Made by a program: the position numbers and the translations under genes. The notes beneath the pieces were generated by a model that was given only the letters and a program-made list of their open reading frames with translations, had not been told where the DNA came from and did not search any database. A DNA stretch of 64,000 nt from Poteriospumella lacustris (Eukaryota > Sar > Chrysophyceae > Chromulinales > Dinobryaceae). This document shows positions 20,993 through 33,771 of the stretch, piece after piece; the first letter of the stretch is position 1; each line of letters opens with the position of its first letter. Location of the stretch: NCBI GenBank assembly GCA_008000375.1, contig SMOI01000039.1:62001-126000 (forward strand), given 5' to 3'.

Positions 20993-23900
20993 TTGCGTAC
21001 CTCTTGTTGTGGTCAATGAAGGTCCACCAACTTTCTTCAGATCGTTCGACTTGTTCTTCTTTACCAGATGTCTCACGACAATTTTTTTCCCGCTTCTTTG
21101 CCTTTGTCGAGCCACTATAAGTAGCTCATTCCTACTAATTGAATAGTGGTATGCAAGCGAGTCGTCCAGTTTTTGGCTTATCGTTATCCAGTATCCTCAA
21201 CAGTATCCCATATCCCCATGTCCTTCGCGAAATGTGTGCGGGCACTCACTCACTGAGCATGGACAATGTGCATCGGTCGGTGCGTGTAGGTGTCTGGCAG
21301 GTGCGGGTGGATGCAGTACAAAGAAGATTGTTCATAAAATGATTTTTAACTTTACATCAATATTTCTTGTAGGTCACCTGAACAAAGATCGATCGGTGAA
21401 AGGCTCAGCCGAAGAAAAAACAATAGGGAGGCTTCGAAAAATGACAGAAGTCATAGGAGAGTTTGGGGTGAGTGCTTAGAGCTTCTGACAGAAATATGTT
21501 CTACAGACACTTGTAATTCCTTTTCCATCTTCACGATAAACCGTCAAAGAGAACGACCACAGACAGGGAGATGAATATAAGCGAACCAAACGATTGCAAC
21601 CATGCGGTACTTGAGAATTAAAGTGTAACCCACAGCCAGTGGATACCGCCGACGAAACAGTCACAGTTGCTCATTGACACACTTCGGGAAGAAACTCAAC
21701 AGATATAGTATGTGACAAAACGTCGGAGAGAAAACCCACAGGAACGAACGCATCAAAGCAAACAGAAACAGTCTGATACATCCAAAAGAAGCCTTCACCA
21801 CGGTCATACAAAAACGCCCCCCCCCTTCCCCAGCTCCACCAACTGCACTTGGTTGTTTACATAGCCAAAATGACCGCGAAGGGAAGTGGTTCAAGGGACA
21901 CGGTGAACAACGAACAACAGATAATAATGCAACAAATATGTCATCAGTTAATGAATGAATGAACGAACGAACGAATGGATGAATGGCAGTCGGAGATGTA
22001 CCACGAGGTGGTGGTCTCTCTTGCAGTTGAGTATCAGACCATCAGTTGAGTATCAAAATTTCACTCTGGCCATGACCAGCCAATGAGAGAAGAAGAACGA
22101 CTTACCATGAAGGGAAAAACGAATAGACGTGGAACACAGATGAACAATGATGATGATGATACAAAGGGACATAACTTCAAGCTAAAAAAGGGACTACACA
22201 CATGTTTGTACAGGAGCTGCCTCTGCTCCGACCTTTCCCACGGCTGATGCTGCCCGCGATGCGAGTGGTAGCGGTAGACGGGGACTTCATCAGGTGCCAC
22301 TCGGTGTCACCCACGGCGGGAAACAGCTGCTGAGGAGATGGATATGGGGGGGGGGGGAGTAGTGCTGACATCGCGAAGGTAACAGATTCATGCGGCGAAC
22401 GGTAGGAGGACCTTAACAGATTGATGGGGTGGGGGTGGGATGAGAAGGCAGTGGAAGGAAGAGGAACAGGAATCAATCGATCGTGGGGGTTCTAAACAAT
22501 AGCGGTAATTAATTTAAGAGATGCATGGGTGCCACGTGATGAGATCGAAAAAAAGGGTATGTGTGGAGGAGGGGCACCAGCAGGTCCGATGTGAATCTAC
22601 CCTCTTTCTCTGCCTACCTATCTCTCTGTCTCCCCGCATCAACATAAACAATAAAATCTTTGGCTCCGCACATCACACTCAGCTCTATAGAACCACATGA
22701 TCTTCATCGAAGTTCTTGCAGCAGAGGAAGTGGTGAGCAGATGACAGATGGGGAAGGCGAGGGAGCGGAGGAAGAGGAAGACCGGAGGAGAAGGAGGAGG
22801 AAGGAGGTGGAAGAAAAGGGGAAAGGTGGTTGCAGAAGACGATGGGAAACTCAAAAATACCGTTGGGCTGGTTGTGTCTCCATTGCCTTTAGGAGTCTGA
22901 ATGACACACGCCACGCCTTTTGTCGCGGTAGACGATGAGGTGGATGAAGATGAGTGAATTGGGAGACACAGACGACGACTACAGATGATGAAAGCGAACA
23001 CAACAGTACCAGCAACAAGAACAACACCAACTAAATAGCAAATGAAAACAACCCCAAAGAAAAACCAACACGCCTTGTCTAGTTTTGCTGACCTACTATA
23101 GGATGAAGGGAGGTGCAGGAGGTGGAGGAGAAGGAGACAGAAGAAGAAGGAGACAGAAGAGAAAGAGATTCAAGAGAAGTGAGAGACGTGTGAGACAGAA
23201 TAGGGGGCGGGGGGAATACGCCGGCCCGGAAACAAGTGTCCGACAGTGACTTAGCCCCCCGTCGGACGCGGGGCCTTTGCCCCACCGTCTGCTCAACGTC
23301 ACCGCAAAAAAAGAGACCGTGTCATTGCAAAAGGGCCGCAACGACCAACAAACAGACCAACAGACTATGAATACGCAACGGTGTCAAGGGGTAGAATGTC
23401 GATGACGCGAAACATGATAGAGAGAGGCGTATTGGAGAAGGAAGGAAGGGAGACAGAGAGAGGGAGAAGGTGATGTGTATGTACGTTGCTGAACCATCAT
23501 GGCCGATCCCACCACCTATAGACAGACCGTCAACACCGAAATGGTGAGAGACTCGACCGCCCTCATAGTGATGACGTGATACACGCGGGGGGGGGGTCAT
23601 GTTTGAATCATAGTAAGAGCCACCGTGATCCTCGACGAGGAGGTTCCGAACGAATGGAAGGGGAAGAGGGGGGGGGCTATAGGGCGGTATGGCCAATCGA
23701 ACAACAACATGTGCGACTGTGCGTTATTGATCACAGGACGACGACCGCCAACGACCGAGTCGTCCCTGTTTGAGGCGATGGGGGATTGGAGATGATAAAT
23801 ATGCGGATTGGGAACACGCACCGTCCATAGCTTAGGAAAGAAGACCAGAGCAGCAGTGATTGCCGACGGTGATGCAGGTAACAGTGACAATGAACCAACG

Positions 23901-26900
23901 GGCCAAAATGGGGGCCAATATGGCGAGTCCCGTTTCGAACGAGAGAGCAAACAAGAGATTCGACATCGACTGACACATTCCGTGATGGAAGCAACGCCAG
24001 AGGGAGACAAAGATCAGTGACCGGGAAGGAGCAAGGAAGGAGCAGGAACGAGCACGGGAAGGTGGGGCGGGGGTTGGGAGGTTGCTACCATTCGTTGCCA
24101 TTCCTTGCATCGTTAAATGTGCTTCACTCGTGAAGCATAGCAACCAACGACGAGATGGGACAAAAATGACCCCCCTCCCACCAGTTCCAATCAATCGAAC
24201 AACCAACCAGTAGGGAACGGGACATCGGGAAAGAGATAGAAAACCGGGCGCTGCAGATTAAAACCCATGACCAATCATTGCAGAAAACCTACGGCGACAC
24301 AAGACGAAGATGGAAGCAGACACCGCACACCCTCTCAATCTCCGAGAGAGACAGAGACGAGAGCGAGAGAGAAGAAATGACAGAGACGAAAAGAAAAACA
24401 CGGAAGACCGTTGAGATATAGCCAACTAACATCAGCAGCAGCAGCAGAAGAAGAAGAAGAGGAAGAAGAGAAACGAGGACGACAGTACACGGCCACGGAC
24501 GGAAGGGAAGATGGAGTGGAAGGGGCGGAGGTGGAGGTGAGCTGTACCGTCGCCATACACACATTGAGAACGGGACACAGGAATACCCCATGTCCCCGAT
24601 ATACACATGAGGGAGAGAAACAAACGTAAGCAACAACGAGCACAAAAGACAAGAGGCAGGCACACCGATGCATCACAAAGACACCCACATACACGCACAG
24701 TTTGCGTACTGAAAAAAAAACTATTGAGAGACGAGATCACCAAAACAGCGTGTTTGACGCTGGAAGAACACGTACAACAGGTTCGCGCAGCGAGCCCATA
24801 GTACCTTCCCAATAACAACAGAAAGCAAGAATTTCAACAACGAATGAATACCATCAATGAGATGCAGAGCGAGAACGAGGCCGTCGACAGGTGAACGAGG
24901 CGGGGGGTGTGAACGGGAAACGTCGTGAAGCACAGCGGAGGAGGAGGAGGAGGAACAGGAGAGAGACACAAAAGAGTAGTGATGATACCCACACCCACCG
25001 TATCTGTCGAGGCATAAAGCAAGGTACAACGTCCACTACAGTGTGAATACAGCAGAGACAAGGAGATGCAGGAGCAGGAGACGGAAAAGGGGGAAGGGGC
25101 ACGTTTGTAGAGGGAGATGGTGTGTTGTCTAATAAGCCAAACGCCTCTCGATGAAAATGAATCGAGGCGAACGAACCAAACTACGCTCTAAGAGAACAAA
25201 AACAGTACAGTAACAGCAACGACACAGAACTACAGAACGAAGACAGCAGTAAGGCAGCATGGACGGCGGACAAGGAAGATGGGGGGGGGGGACGACAGGT
25301 GGATAGACAGCACATCTCAGCGGCGATCACACCTCATCGATTCGTTGGACCTCTCCACGACAGTTGAACCATTCTGACTGAGACCATGAACCATTTTCAT
25401 TCATCCGCCACGCGCTGTGTGTGGTGTAGTGCGCCATGGGGGGGGGGCATCGACTACCGTCGCGCGAGGATGAGGATGAGAGAAGATGAGAAGGGACCAT
25501 ACTTACTTTCAATGCCCCATTACCATGAGAGAATAATGCAAACGAATACCAATAGCGCAGGTGCAGGAAACAAGGGGGAAGTAGGCAGCGAAGCAGTGTG
25601 TGTGTACAGAGAGGTGGGACACGGAGGAAGGAGGGAGAGGAAAGGACAATGACTAATGGACAGACTACGGATGGAGCTGACGAGAGACCATCGATCGCCT
25701 GGAGAGAAACGAGACGCGGGCAGGGAAAGGGAGAGAGACGCGGGAAGGAAAGAAAGAAAAACAAACAAAAGAGTGGGGAATCAAGGGAACTTCAAAGGGC
25801 GGGGGGAAATGTGGCAATCAAACAAAGACGAAGAGAAATATGGGGGGAAAACAGACGCAAACCATCAGAACAATCCAACTACCAACAACTACCAAAGAAG
25901 CAATGTGTTACACAGGGACACCACGAGTGCAAACAAGACTACGATTTGGTGCCCAGCAGGGGGAGGGAGGCGGGCGAGGGGGTGGGGAAAGAGACGCATG
26001 CGGAAAGGGGACGACACGCGATGTGGTAAGGGGCAAGCAAATGGCCACCAGAGGAAGATGCGCAGTCATAACGGCAAATAGATACGCCAGGGGGCACGAC
26101 TGGAATGACGGGGCAATGAGAATGAGAATGAGATGAGATGAGGCGGTCCAAGAGGACAACGAGACAAAGGACAATGAATAGTGATGGTCCTTTGTCTGGT
26201 TGCCCCTCGTGCGTCCTATCCATATCTCAACCTGCATCGCGAGAAGGAACACCGACAGCAACAAGGTGTGTCCACACTGCGCCCACCCACCCGTAGCCTA
26301 TCGAGCGAGCTCATCGACCAATCGAATGGCCACCCACGCACCAGGCGCCGTAGAGAGTGACGATCTCTGGGAACTCTCCAGGGCCAATGTGCATGCGCCA
26401 TCGATCGCGTGGGCGTGGTACAGGGTGGACACAAACACACACATACTGTATATGATGTGAGAAAACAGTGCGTAGCCAGATGAAGAGGAATCCGTGACAG
26501 AGACATAAGATGCGAACGAAAACAAATGGGGGGGGGAGGGTAGGCAGTGGCAGACACGTCGCTGGGCCAACAGACAGGCACAACAGACGAGCTACCCCCC
26601 AACACCCTCGAACAACCAACGAACAAATGGGTTGTGATGACAACAGCACGATCAAAATATTGGAAACATCGTTGGTGCAGCAAGAACAATGACTACGACC
26701 ACAACGACCACCACAACGACAACGACAACGACAACAACCACACGTCACGCGATACGCGCCACTCGGACAACTCCGTTCTCGTCAAACGTGTACCGAACGC
26801 CCTGTAGACGACACACGGAGGATCTATGCATAAATATATGTGTGTGCAACGACGTGCGTCCTCATATACAGTACACCGACGAACACATGAGATACACGAA

Positions 26901-27330
26901 AGAACACGAGCACAACACACAGGACACAGATGAGCCCAATCATTGGGGGGATGAAAAACATCACACAAACAAACACACACTACTAATACAACAGTACCAA
27001 CGTGTGCGAAGAGAGAGAAAGAGAAAGAGAAAGAGAAAGAGAGAGGGCGAGGGCGAGGGAGAAAAGAGAGGAGATTTGCCACGGCGATACTGTTGGCGGA
27101 GCAGAAAGAGACAAAGTAACAGACAATGGCAGGAAACACATTTCGCGTATACACACGCTGGTAAGCACCACACCAGGATCGATGGTCATCGTGCCGTCTG
27201 TTGGTACTGTTAACCTACGATGATGACGACGACGAAAACGTGCGATACGATCGATTATGCTGGCATGCGTACACGTGTGTATGTGTGCGGGGGGGGGGTT
27301 GAGGAATAAAGACAAACAAAAAGCACAGAC

Positions 27331-27388
27331 AAGCACCGGCACCGAGAGAGTCATAAGATAAGCACCGACACCGAGAGAGTCATAAGAT
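27331..27388. repeat. 29-bp tandem duplication
   Basis: Two adjacent 29-base units (27331..27359 and 27360..27388) differ at one base, in the GCACCGGC/GCACCGAC part. Non-coding. Confidence 0.9.
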
Positions 27389-28767
27389 GAAATCAGAAGA
27401 GCAAAGGGAGAAACAATGAAACAATCGAAAGAATCACGCGATACAATAGGGCTTCACAACGATCAACAGAGAGAAATTGTGGGTGTGTGGGTGAGAGAGA
27501 AAGAGAGACAGGGCGATGGAGGAGGGAGAAATCGAGGAACATTGATACGGCACCAACACACCGGAGATGGCAATCGACCATGCACAACAACGCGCGGGAG
27601 ACGTAGACGAACACGACAAACGCTCAAAAACAAACAGATGAAACCAATACACACAGTCCATCGAGCCAACGATCGCAGTTTATATTCATCGTCGCTACTG
27701 TTCGGCCCACCAACGAGGCATAGACAGGCATGTGGATGGAAAAGGAGGAAAGAAAGCAAAAACGACCGCATTGGGGTAGTGGGATTGCACATAGAAAATA
27801 GACCCGGCCGGGGGGAGGGGGTTGAAGAGCAACAAACACAAAGCACCAAGCAAAGCAGCGAGAGTATCGTAATCATAGATGAACCAACAATATCCAAACG
27901 AACAACGTACACACACAAAATAACACAAACACAGAGATAGATCCGAATAGAACGACGGCTGCGGGTGGAGGGGGGGGCGTTGGAGAACAACAACTTGCAC
28001 AGATAGCGATCATCAATTATCGTATCGTTCACCAGCCACAGAACACACCAACAAACAACAAAAACGAGTGTAAATCAATCAAAAGTATCGAGATATGTCA
28101 AGCCACCGTTGGTCTCTACGTATGTAAGATATTAATAGGGGGGGGGAGGGAACGCAGGACGAAGCATACGGTAGACCGTGTGTAAGCTGTAAGCAACGAA
28201 TTCGAAATATAGCGCGGCGAATATAGGCGGAGGCGAAGGGTTTGAGTGACACTCCATTGACAAAAGAGAGTGCACACGAGACGAGCCAACGATGAAAATA
28301 TACAGTAGGCGAGGGGGTGAGGCGGAGGGGGGGGCAGGTGGAAACGGTGGTAAGGAAGGAGAGGGGGGACCAATGGAACCAACGGAACCAACGCACCGAA
28401 ACAGAAACAGAAACAACATAGAGAAGAGTGCGGGGGGGGGTAGGAGTTAGGCGGAGGAAGGTGAGTGGAGAGTGAGCGACCAGAAAGAAGACGAACGATT
28501 TCTGAGCCTGTCTCCCCCACACACACACTGACCCCATCGAATGCCTCCTCCTCCTCTATCCCCTCGCTTCGTTCACACAGATAAGGAAACAGGCAGAGAA
28601 CACGTTTATATATGTTAGCGAGGGTATGAACGACTGCAATGTGGTTCTTCGCGAACCAGAGGCATCGCATCAACAACCACAACCACAACGTATAACCGTT
28701 TCAACGAGCAAACCGAACAATCCGTTTCACCGATACAACGTGTACACACCATGTACATGAACGATAA

Positions 28768-28806
28768 GCACCAGCACCAGCACCAACACCAGCACCAGCA
28801 CCAACA
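28768..28806. repeat. (CACCAG)n microsatellite
   Basis: About 39 bases of CACCAG and CACCAA hexamers in the T-poor region. No ORF uses it convincingly. Confidence 0.85.
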
Positions 28807-29070
28807 ACCGTAACGCCGGTCTCAACTGACCGATCTCAACCGCTGAACGAGAGGGGATCGTGTGATCGCATCCACCGTCGGCCACAGGTGGGCCATACCC
28901 AAATCACACACCCACCACGTTTCCCTTCTCAAGTACATTATTGATACCGATGACGCACAGCGTACTTTTAAGGCAGACAGACACCACGCCAGCAGAACAA
29001 TCGAGCGTGCGCGAGAGAGATAGCAACATATAGACACACCCAATCCATTATCAACCAAAGGAGGAACACA

Positions 29071-29110
29071 GGCGGTCGGGAAACAAAGGCGGTCGGGAAA
29101 CAAAGGCGGA
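29071..29110. repeat. 17-bp tandem repeat
   Basis: Two exact units starting GGCGGTCGGG at 29071 and 29088, plus the first five bases of a third. Confidence 0.9.
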
Positions 29111-30187
29111 TAAACACGCACTTCATACGCTCCAACCACACACCCCGCCACATTCCACCCCACTGAACGAGAACAGCACATGCGAAAAGAGGGTGAGCAG
29201 CGGGGGCAGTACAACAACAACAGCAGCAGCAACAACAGCAACATCAGGTAGCACAACCTTCAGGTGGAGAAAGAATCAATCCAATAATCATTTCAAAATG
29301 GTGCAACAACGTACAAACAGACTTCATCCTCTCACACACGCACACGGAAACGCACACGCGCAGACACAAACAAACACAAGATGGACGTGCGTGCTTTTCT
29401 TCTTCTTGTTTCTTTTTCTTTTTTTTTTTTGGTTGTTTCTTCTTCACACGGCAGCACACGAGACGCACACGCACACGCACTCCACGCACTCAACCAGAAC
29501 ACACACAAAAAAGTGATGACAAATGATGCGATCAACCAACAGAACGCGAGTGCTTTGCTTTACGTACGTGGGACAGAAGAAAAGAAAAGAAACCACACCG
29601 CATCAACTGCGGTATGACAGAAATGAGTAGAGAAGTGGGGAGAGACGAAGAGACGAAGAGGACGAGGGAGGTAGTGATCAAGAAGCAAGGGACACGTGAA
29701 ACGCGTCCGAATAAACAGCAGACAAGCCAGAGTGCGGGGGGGGGAGAGAATAAGGAATGTACGCGATGAGCGACGGCAGCGCGAGGGAGGGGGACGAGGG
29801 GGGATTGTATGTAGACCCTCCCTAGCACGCGAGGAAGACAAGACGGCTACACGACGACGACAAACCTAGCAGGACAGAGAGACAGCGATCATGACCAAGA
29901 AAGAGTAACGATAAAGATCAGAAGGCGGAGGTAACAAAGGCATAGCGAAAAGAGAGTGAGAAGGAGAGAACAAACGAAAAAAAGAAGAAGAACAACAACA
30001 TAAACCAAGACAGAACCAAGACAGAAACGACGGAAATGACGGTGGACACGCGCGTTACGTTGTCTGTTGGTTTTTCCCCACAAGGCGACCACGACGACAT
30101 TGTTGTCAGCCAGATGGAGTTTTGTTTTGAGGAAGAGGGCGGCTTCTGCTTTTGTTTTTAATATTTGTATTCGGGTTTTGGTTCAGG

Positions 30188-30214
30188 TTTCGATTCGATT
30201 CGATTCGAGTCGAG
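30188..30214. repeat. (TTCGA)n pentamer repeat
   Basis: About five units of TTCGA with one change near the end, in one of the few parts of the desert with balanced base content. Confidence 0.8.
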
Positions 30215-30307
30215 CCGATTCGCTCAATCGTTCCGTTTCTTTGGTTTGATGGTTCGCTTGCTTGTTTCATAGTGATGACGGGATATTTGTTGTGTCCATC
30301 GCAATCT

Positions 30308-30344
30308 TTGCGCATATACAGACAGTCTGTATATATATGTGCAA
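30308..30344. repeat. 37-base imperfect palindrome
   Basis: The core ATATACAGAC / GTCTGTATAT (30314..30323 and 30325..30334, one base between) is perfect. Flanking TTGC and GCAA extend the pairing with a small bulge and one mismatch. It could be a cruciform, a protein-binding dyad or an RNA hairpin. Confidence 0.6.
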
Positions 30345-30684
30345 CCAGATCGGATAACCCTCCAAGAGAATTGGCATATCGAGATAGATCGCCACACGGT
30401 ACTGGTCGGAAGAATGATCTGAGAGTGAACCACAGAAACAACGTTCTCCAACATATACAGATCGTTGACGACAGCTGTGATTCCACAACAAGCCAGGAAA
30501 GAGGACAAATCAACTGCGAACCACCACACATTACTGAGGAAACAATAGTCGAACAATGAAGTGTGGTTGGGGTTCAAGTCGGGGGGAGACCGATTCTGTA
30601 TCCCCAAACGTCAACAAAATCCTTTGTCAATGTGCAAAAATGCGGCTGGTAGGAAAGATAAAACCAAAACAGTCAGCTCCAACC

Positions 30685-30735
30685 CCCACATAGAGGGAAA
30701 CCCCACACAGAGGGAAACTCCACATAGAGCGGAAG
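30685..30735. repeat. 17-bp tandem repeat, three units
   Basis: Units starting CCCACATAGAG at 30685, CCCACACAGAG at 30702 and TCCACATAGAG at 30719 form a short degenerate minisatellite. Confidence 0.85.
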
Positions 30736-31376
30736 GGAGGAGAGAAGGAGAGAAAGAGAACGAGAGAGTGCGAGGAGCAACAAGCATCATAACCACACAA
30801 AACAAGAAGAAAAAAAGAAAAGAAACAGTCCAAATCAATCGTCCAATAAAGATATCGCTGTCCTTCTTCCGTACACGCTGGTCAGGGGGTGGAGGAAACA
30901 AAGCGACGGAGGAAGAAGGTAACGTCCGGAGATGAAGAAAGACATGTGAAAAAAAGAGAAGAAACAAAGAACGTCACGCCAGAAGATGCGAGAGAGGGAG
31001 GGTGGAAGACAAATACTGATGTTGACAGGCTACCAAGCCTGGGAGAGAAGGAAGAGGGGGGAGGAAAGGAAGAAACGAAGGAAGGAGACCATCGCCCCAC
31101 CAGGACACGTTTCCTTTTCTTGAGAACAAATGTTGGTAAACAAGTTTCGTTGTGGAAGAGCACGGGAATAAATCAGTAGGGAGAGGGAAAGAAGGGCAGG
31201 AGGGAAAGAAGAGGGAAGAGCGGTGCAGACAAGGAGCGAAGAGAATGTTGTTGTGGTGGTGCGGAACATATGAATGATGATGCCTAACAGAAAACGATCA
31301 AACGAACGATTTGAACTGACAGAAACAGCAGAAAGCAAAAATCGTTGGCCAAGTAGCAAAGGGAAGAAGCATCGCT

Positions 31377-33063
31377 TTACATGCCGCTGGGTGGATGATG
31401 TTGATGTTGATGTTGATGTTGTTGATGCGCCGGAGGATACACGTAGCCAGCGTACATGGTGGTATTGGTGGATGGATGGGCAGGGTGTCCTTGGTTTTGA
31501 TGCATCGGCAAGGCGGTAGGCAGAGATTGCATTCCATACGCGGAATATGCTGGAGGCATGGATTGAGCGTTCGGGGGTAGCATGACCGGGTTGGTCGCGG
31601 GGGAAGATATTGACGGACCCGTCGCGTGCGCAACTTGAATCGGTACATGCATTGACATGGGGGCATATTGATGATGATGTGCTATTTGATGGGGCACGGC
31701 ATGTGGCCCGGCATAGTAAGACATTGGCCCATTCGTGACCACGGGAGCGGATGTGGGATACATCATCATGGTGGGGATCGATTGCGGTTGATACACTTGT
31801 GCGATCTGTTGTGGGACATACATGTGCTGATGGGCAGGTTGGGATGTGTTGGGCAGCGTTTGCTGTTGGTGGTGCTGGTGCTGATGCTGCTGTGGCTGCA
31901 CCTGGTGTTGTTGTGGTTGTGGTTGTTGCAGAGGGGTTTGTTGTTGTTGCTGTTGCTGCTGCTGCGAATGCTGCGGTTGTTGGAGTTGCTTCTGTTTGGA
32001 TGGCGCTGGCTGTGGGCCTTGCAACGGAGCTTGTTGTGGCGATTGGGATGGGGGGAGTGGTTGATGCTCTGCGATCGGGATCATCATCGGTTGCATTGGA
32101 ATAGCAGGAGGCATTCCACCCGCGGGGATTTGCCATACGGGTGGCGCCTGCAACTGAACATATGGAGCCATATTCATGGAGGATGAAAACGATCCACTGC
32201 GGGATCGATACATCGACGCCGGACTATTCAAACTGGAGTACATCGAGGGTTGAGCCGATAACCCACCACGTGGACGGCTACGAGAATCGTCACTCTTACT
32301 AGAATGACTGCTCGGTTTGAAATATTCCGCATATCTGGGCGACGGAGCAGACAAGGAAGATGATGAATCGGTACGTAGACTCAGCTGTTTCAAGTTTTCG
32401 ATCGAATCCACGGAGGAGGTCGAAGCTGATTGCGACATACGCCGAGCAGAATCATGACTCATGTGGCAATCGAAGATAATACCTTGCACATGCCCATGCA
32501 ATTCACCATTGATGGTTTCGATCGCTTTCAAGGCCGCTGAAGCTTCTTCAAAATAGACAAACCCATAGCCACTATGTTTGCCTGTATCAGCCGCCACGGC
32601 GTAATGCTTGATGGTGCAGTCTTCCACTTCACCATACTGGCTGAACACATTGTCCAAGATCTCTTCGGTGATGTTGACACGATTCTGAATTTAATCACGA
32701 AGCAACGACATGGAAAATTAGTGACGAGCAAGGGCTACTCCATTGCAATGTACGTACCGAATGGGAAACGAAACTCACAAGCACTTTAATCAAGTTATTG
32801 CGGTCCGGGGGAACAGAACGATCATTGGAATTTTCCGCGATGTTCAAACGGAGTTTACGACCCATGAATTTTTGGCCTTTCAATTGTGCCACGGCTTTTC
32901 TCGCCTCAGATTCTTCCATTTGAACAAAACCATATTGAAGATTCTCGCCTCCTTTGCCTCGTCGAATGATAGCAGACCGAACGACCCCAAACGATGAAAA
33001 TAAGGATTCGAGATTTTCTTCCGTGCAGAAGAATGATAGATCCCCAGCGAAGATTGTTTCCAT
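31377..33063 (-). CDS. Two-RRM RNA-binding protein with Gln/His-rich tail
   Basis: Exons 32779..33063 and 31377..32684 are joined across a 94-base GT-AG intron in phase 0, giving 530 residues. RRM1 (residues about 3-80) has RNP2-like IFAGDLSF and RNP1-like LQYGFVQM. RRM2 begins exactly at the splice junction (LIKVL|NRVNITEEIL) and has RNP1-like SGYGFVYF. The rest is Ser-rich, then has a long Gln/Pro/His tract (about residues 270-400) and ends in Tyr/Pro/His-rich sequence. This layout resembles eukaryotic hnRNP- or TIA-like regulators of splicing, stability or translation whose Gln-rich tails assemble into granules. I cannot name an orthologue. Its start is head-to-head with TMEM107. Confidence 0.88.
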
Positions 33064-33771
33064 GTCAACACGCGCGGACAAAATACACCAAACTTTCTTT
33101 TGTGTTCCAGTGAGAAATACAAAAAGACAATGAGAAAAATTGAATAAACCAACAACACGCGAACAAAAAATACTTACAATGATCCAACGAGGTGCAAAAT
33201 ATCGTGTCGACCAACTAATAAAACAATGCAAATGCACTGGTCTTCCGTTGAAATTAACTTATAAATTTTTTCCCGGTCTATCTTGTAAAGGTTGCAAGCT
33301 CTCTCTCTCTACTGTTGCGAGAAAGACGAGAAGCGAAGTTGAGCTGTTGTTGCTCAAAAACAACATGGCACATCTCGGGTAGGGTGCGGTGCGGTGGCCG
33401 GCGCTGCGGTGCTTTTCAGTGACTTGGACAACAACGGTGAGATGGTCCGTCGGTTCGCGATACCTACCGTATGTATAGGATTGTTTGGGTTTTCTGGGTA
33501 GGAGTGCAGCCGTTACAGAAATGTTGACCATCGCATGATGATGAAGATATGACAAGTGGGTGAGACGAGCGAAATGATTCAAACATTTTCTAGCGATAAA
33601 AAGAGCTGATTTCTCCATGAGCAAGTTATTGTTCCATTGAGTTTTGAGTGTTTTATCTATTTATTTCACTGTCATTGAAAGTTTGGTTGGCTGTTGTTCA
33701 CTGCGAATTAAATTCCGATCAACACCCAAGATTCCTGATCACAACATTCGAGACCTGCACGTGTACAGAAT
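33064..33771. other. Intergenic between divergent genes
   Basis: 708 bases between the RRM gene (minus) and TMEM107 (plus), with no supported ORF. It must hold both promoters. A CT run (CTCTCTCTCTCT) lies near 33300. Confidence 0.5.

Larger units (their letters stand above)
20993..31376. other. 10-kb gene desert with strong strand asymmetry
   Basis: I find no gene here on either strand. From about 21.9 kb to 31.3 kb the plus strand is very poor in T (two T among the 60 bases from 24421, four among the 60 from 25741) and rich in A, G and C, with G-runs of 9-12 near 22346, 25281, 25438, 27289, 28138 and 28432. Read on the minus strand it is a long pyrimidine-rich sequence downstream of the RRM gene. 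Many short minus-strand ORFs are Ser/Leu/Pro/Phe strings produced by this composition. Exceptions with normal base content are about 29380-29460 and 30060-30350. Small repeats inside it are listed separately. Confidence 0.6.

Noticed and set aside
22061-31163. Many minus-strand ORFs of 60-190 codons in the gene desert
   Set aside because: They consist of Ser/Leu/Pro/Phe low complexity dictated by pyrimidine-rich sequence and overlap in several frames at once.
31668-32186. 172-codon plus-strand Leu/Trp/His-rich ORF
   Set aside because: It is antisense to the Gln/His-rich tail of the RRM protein.
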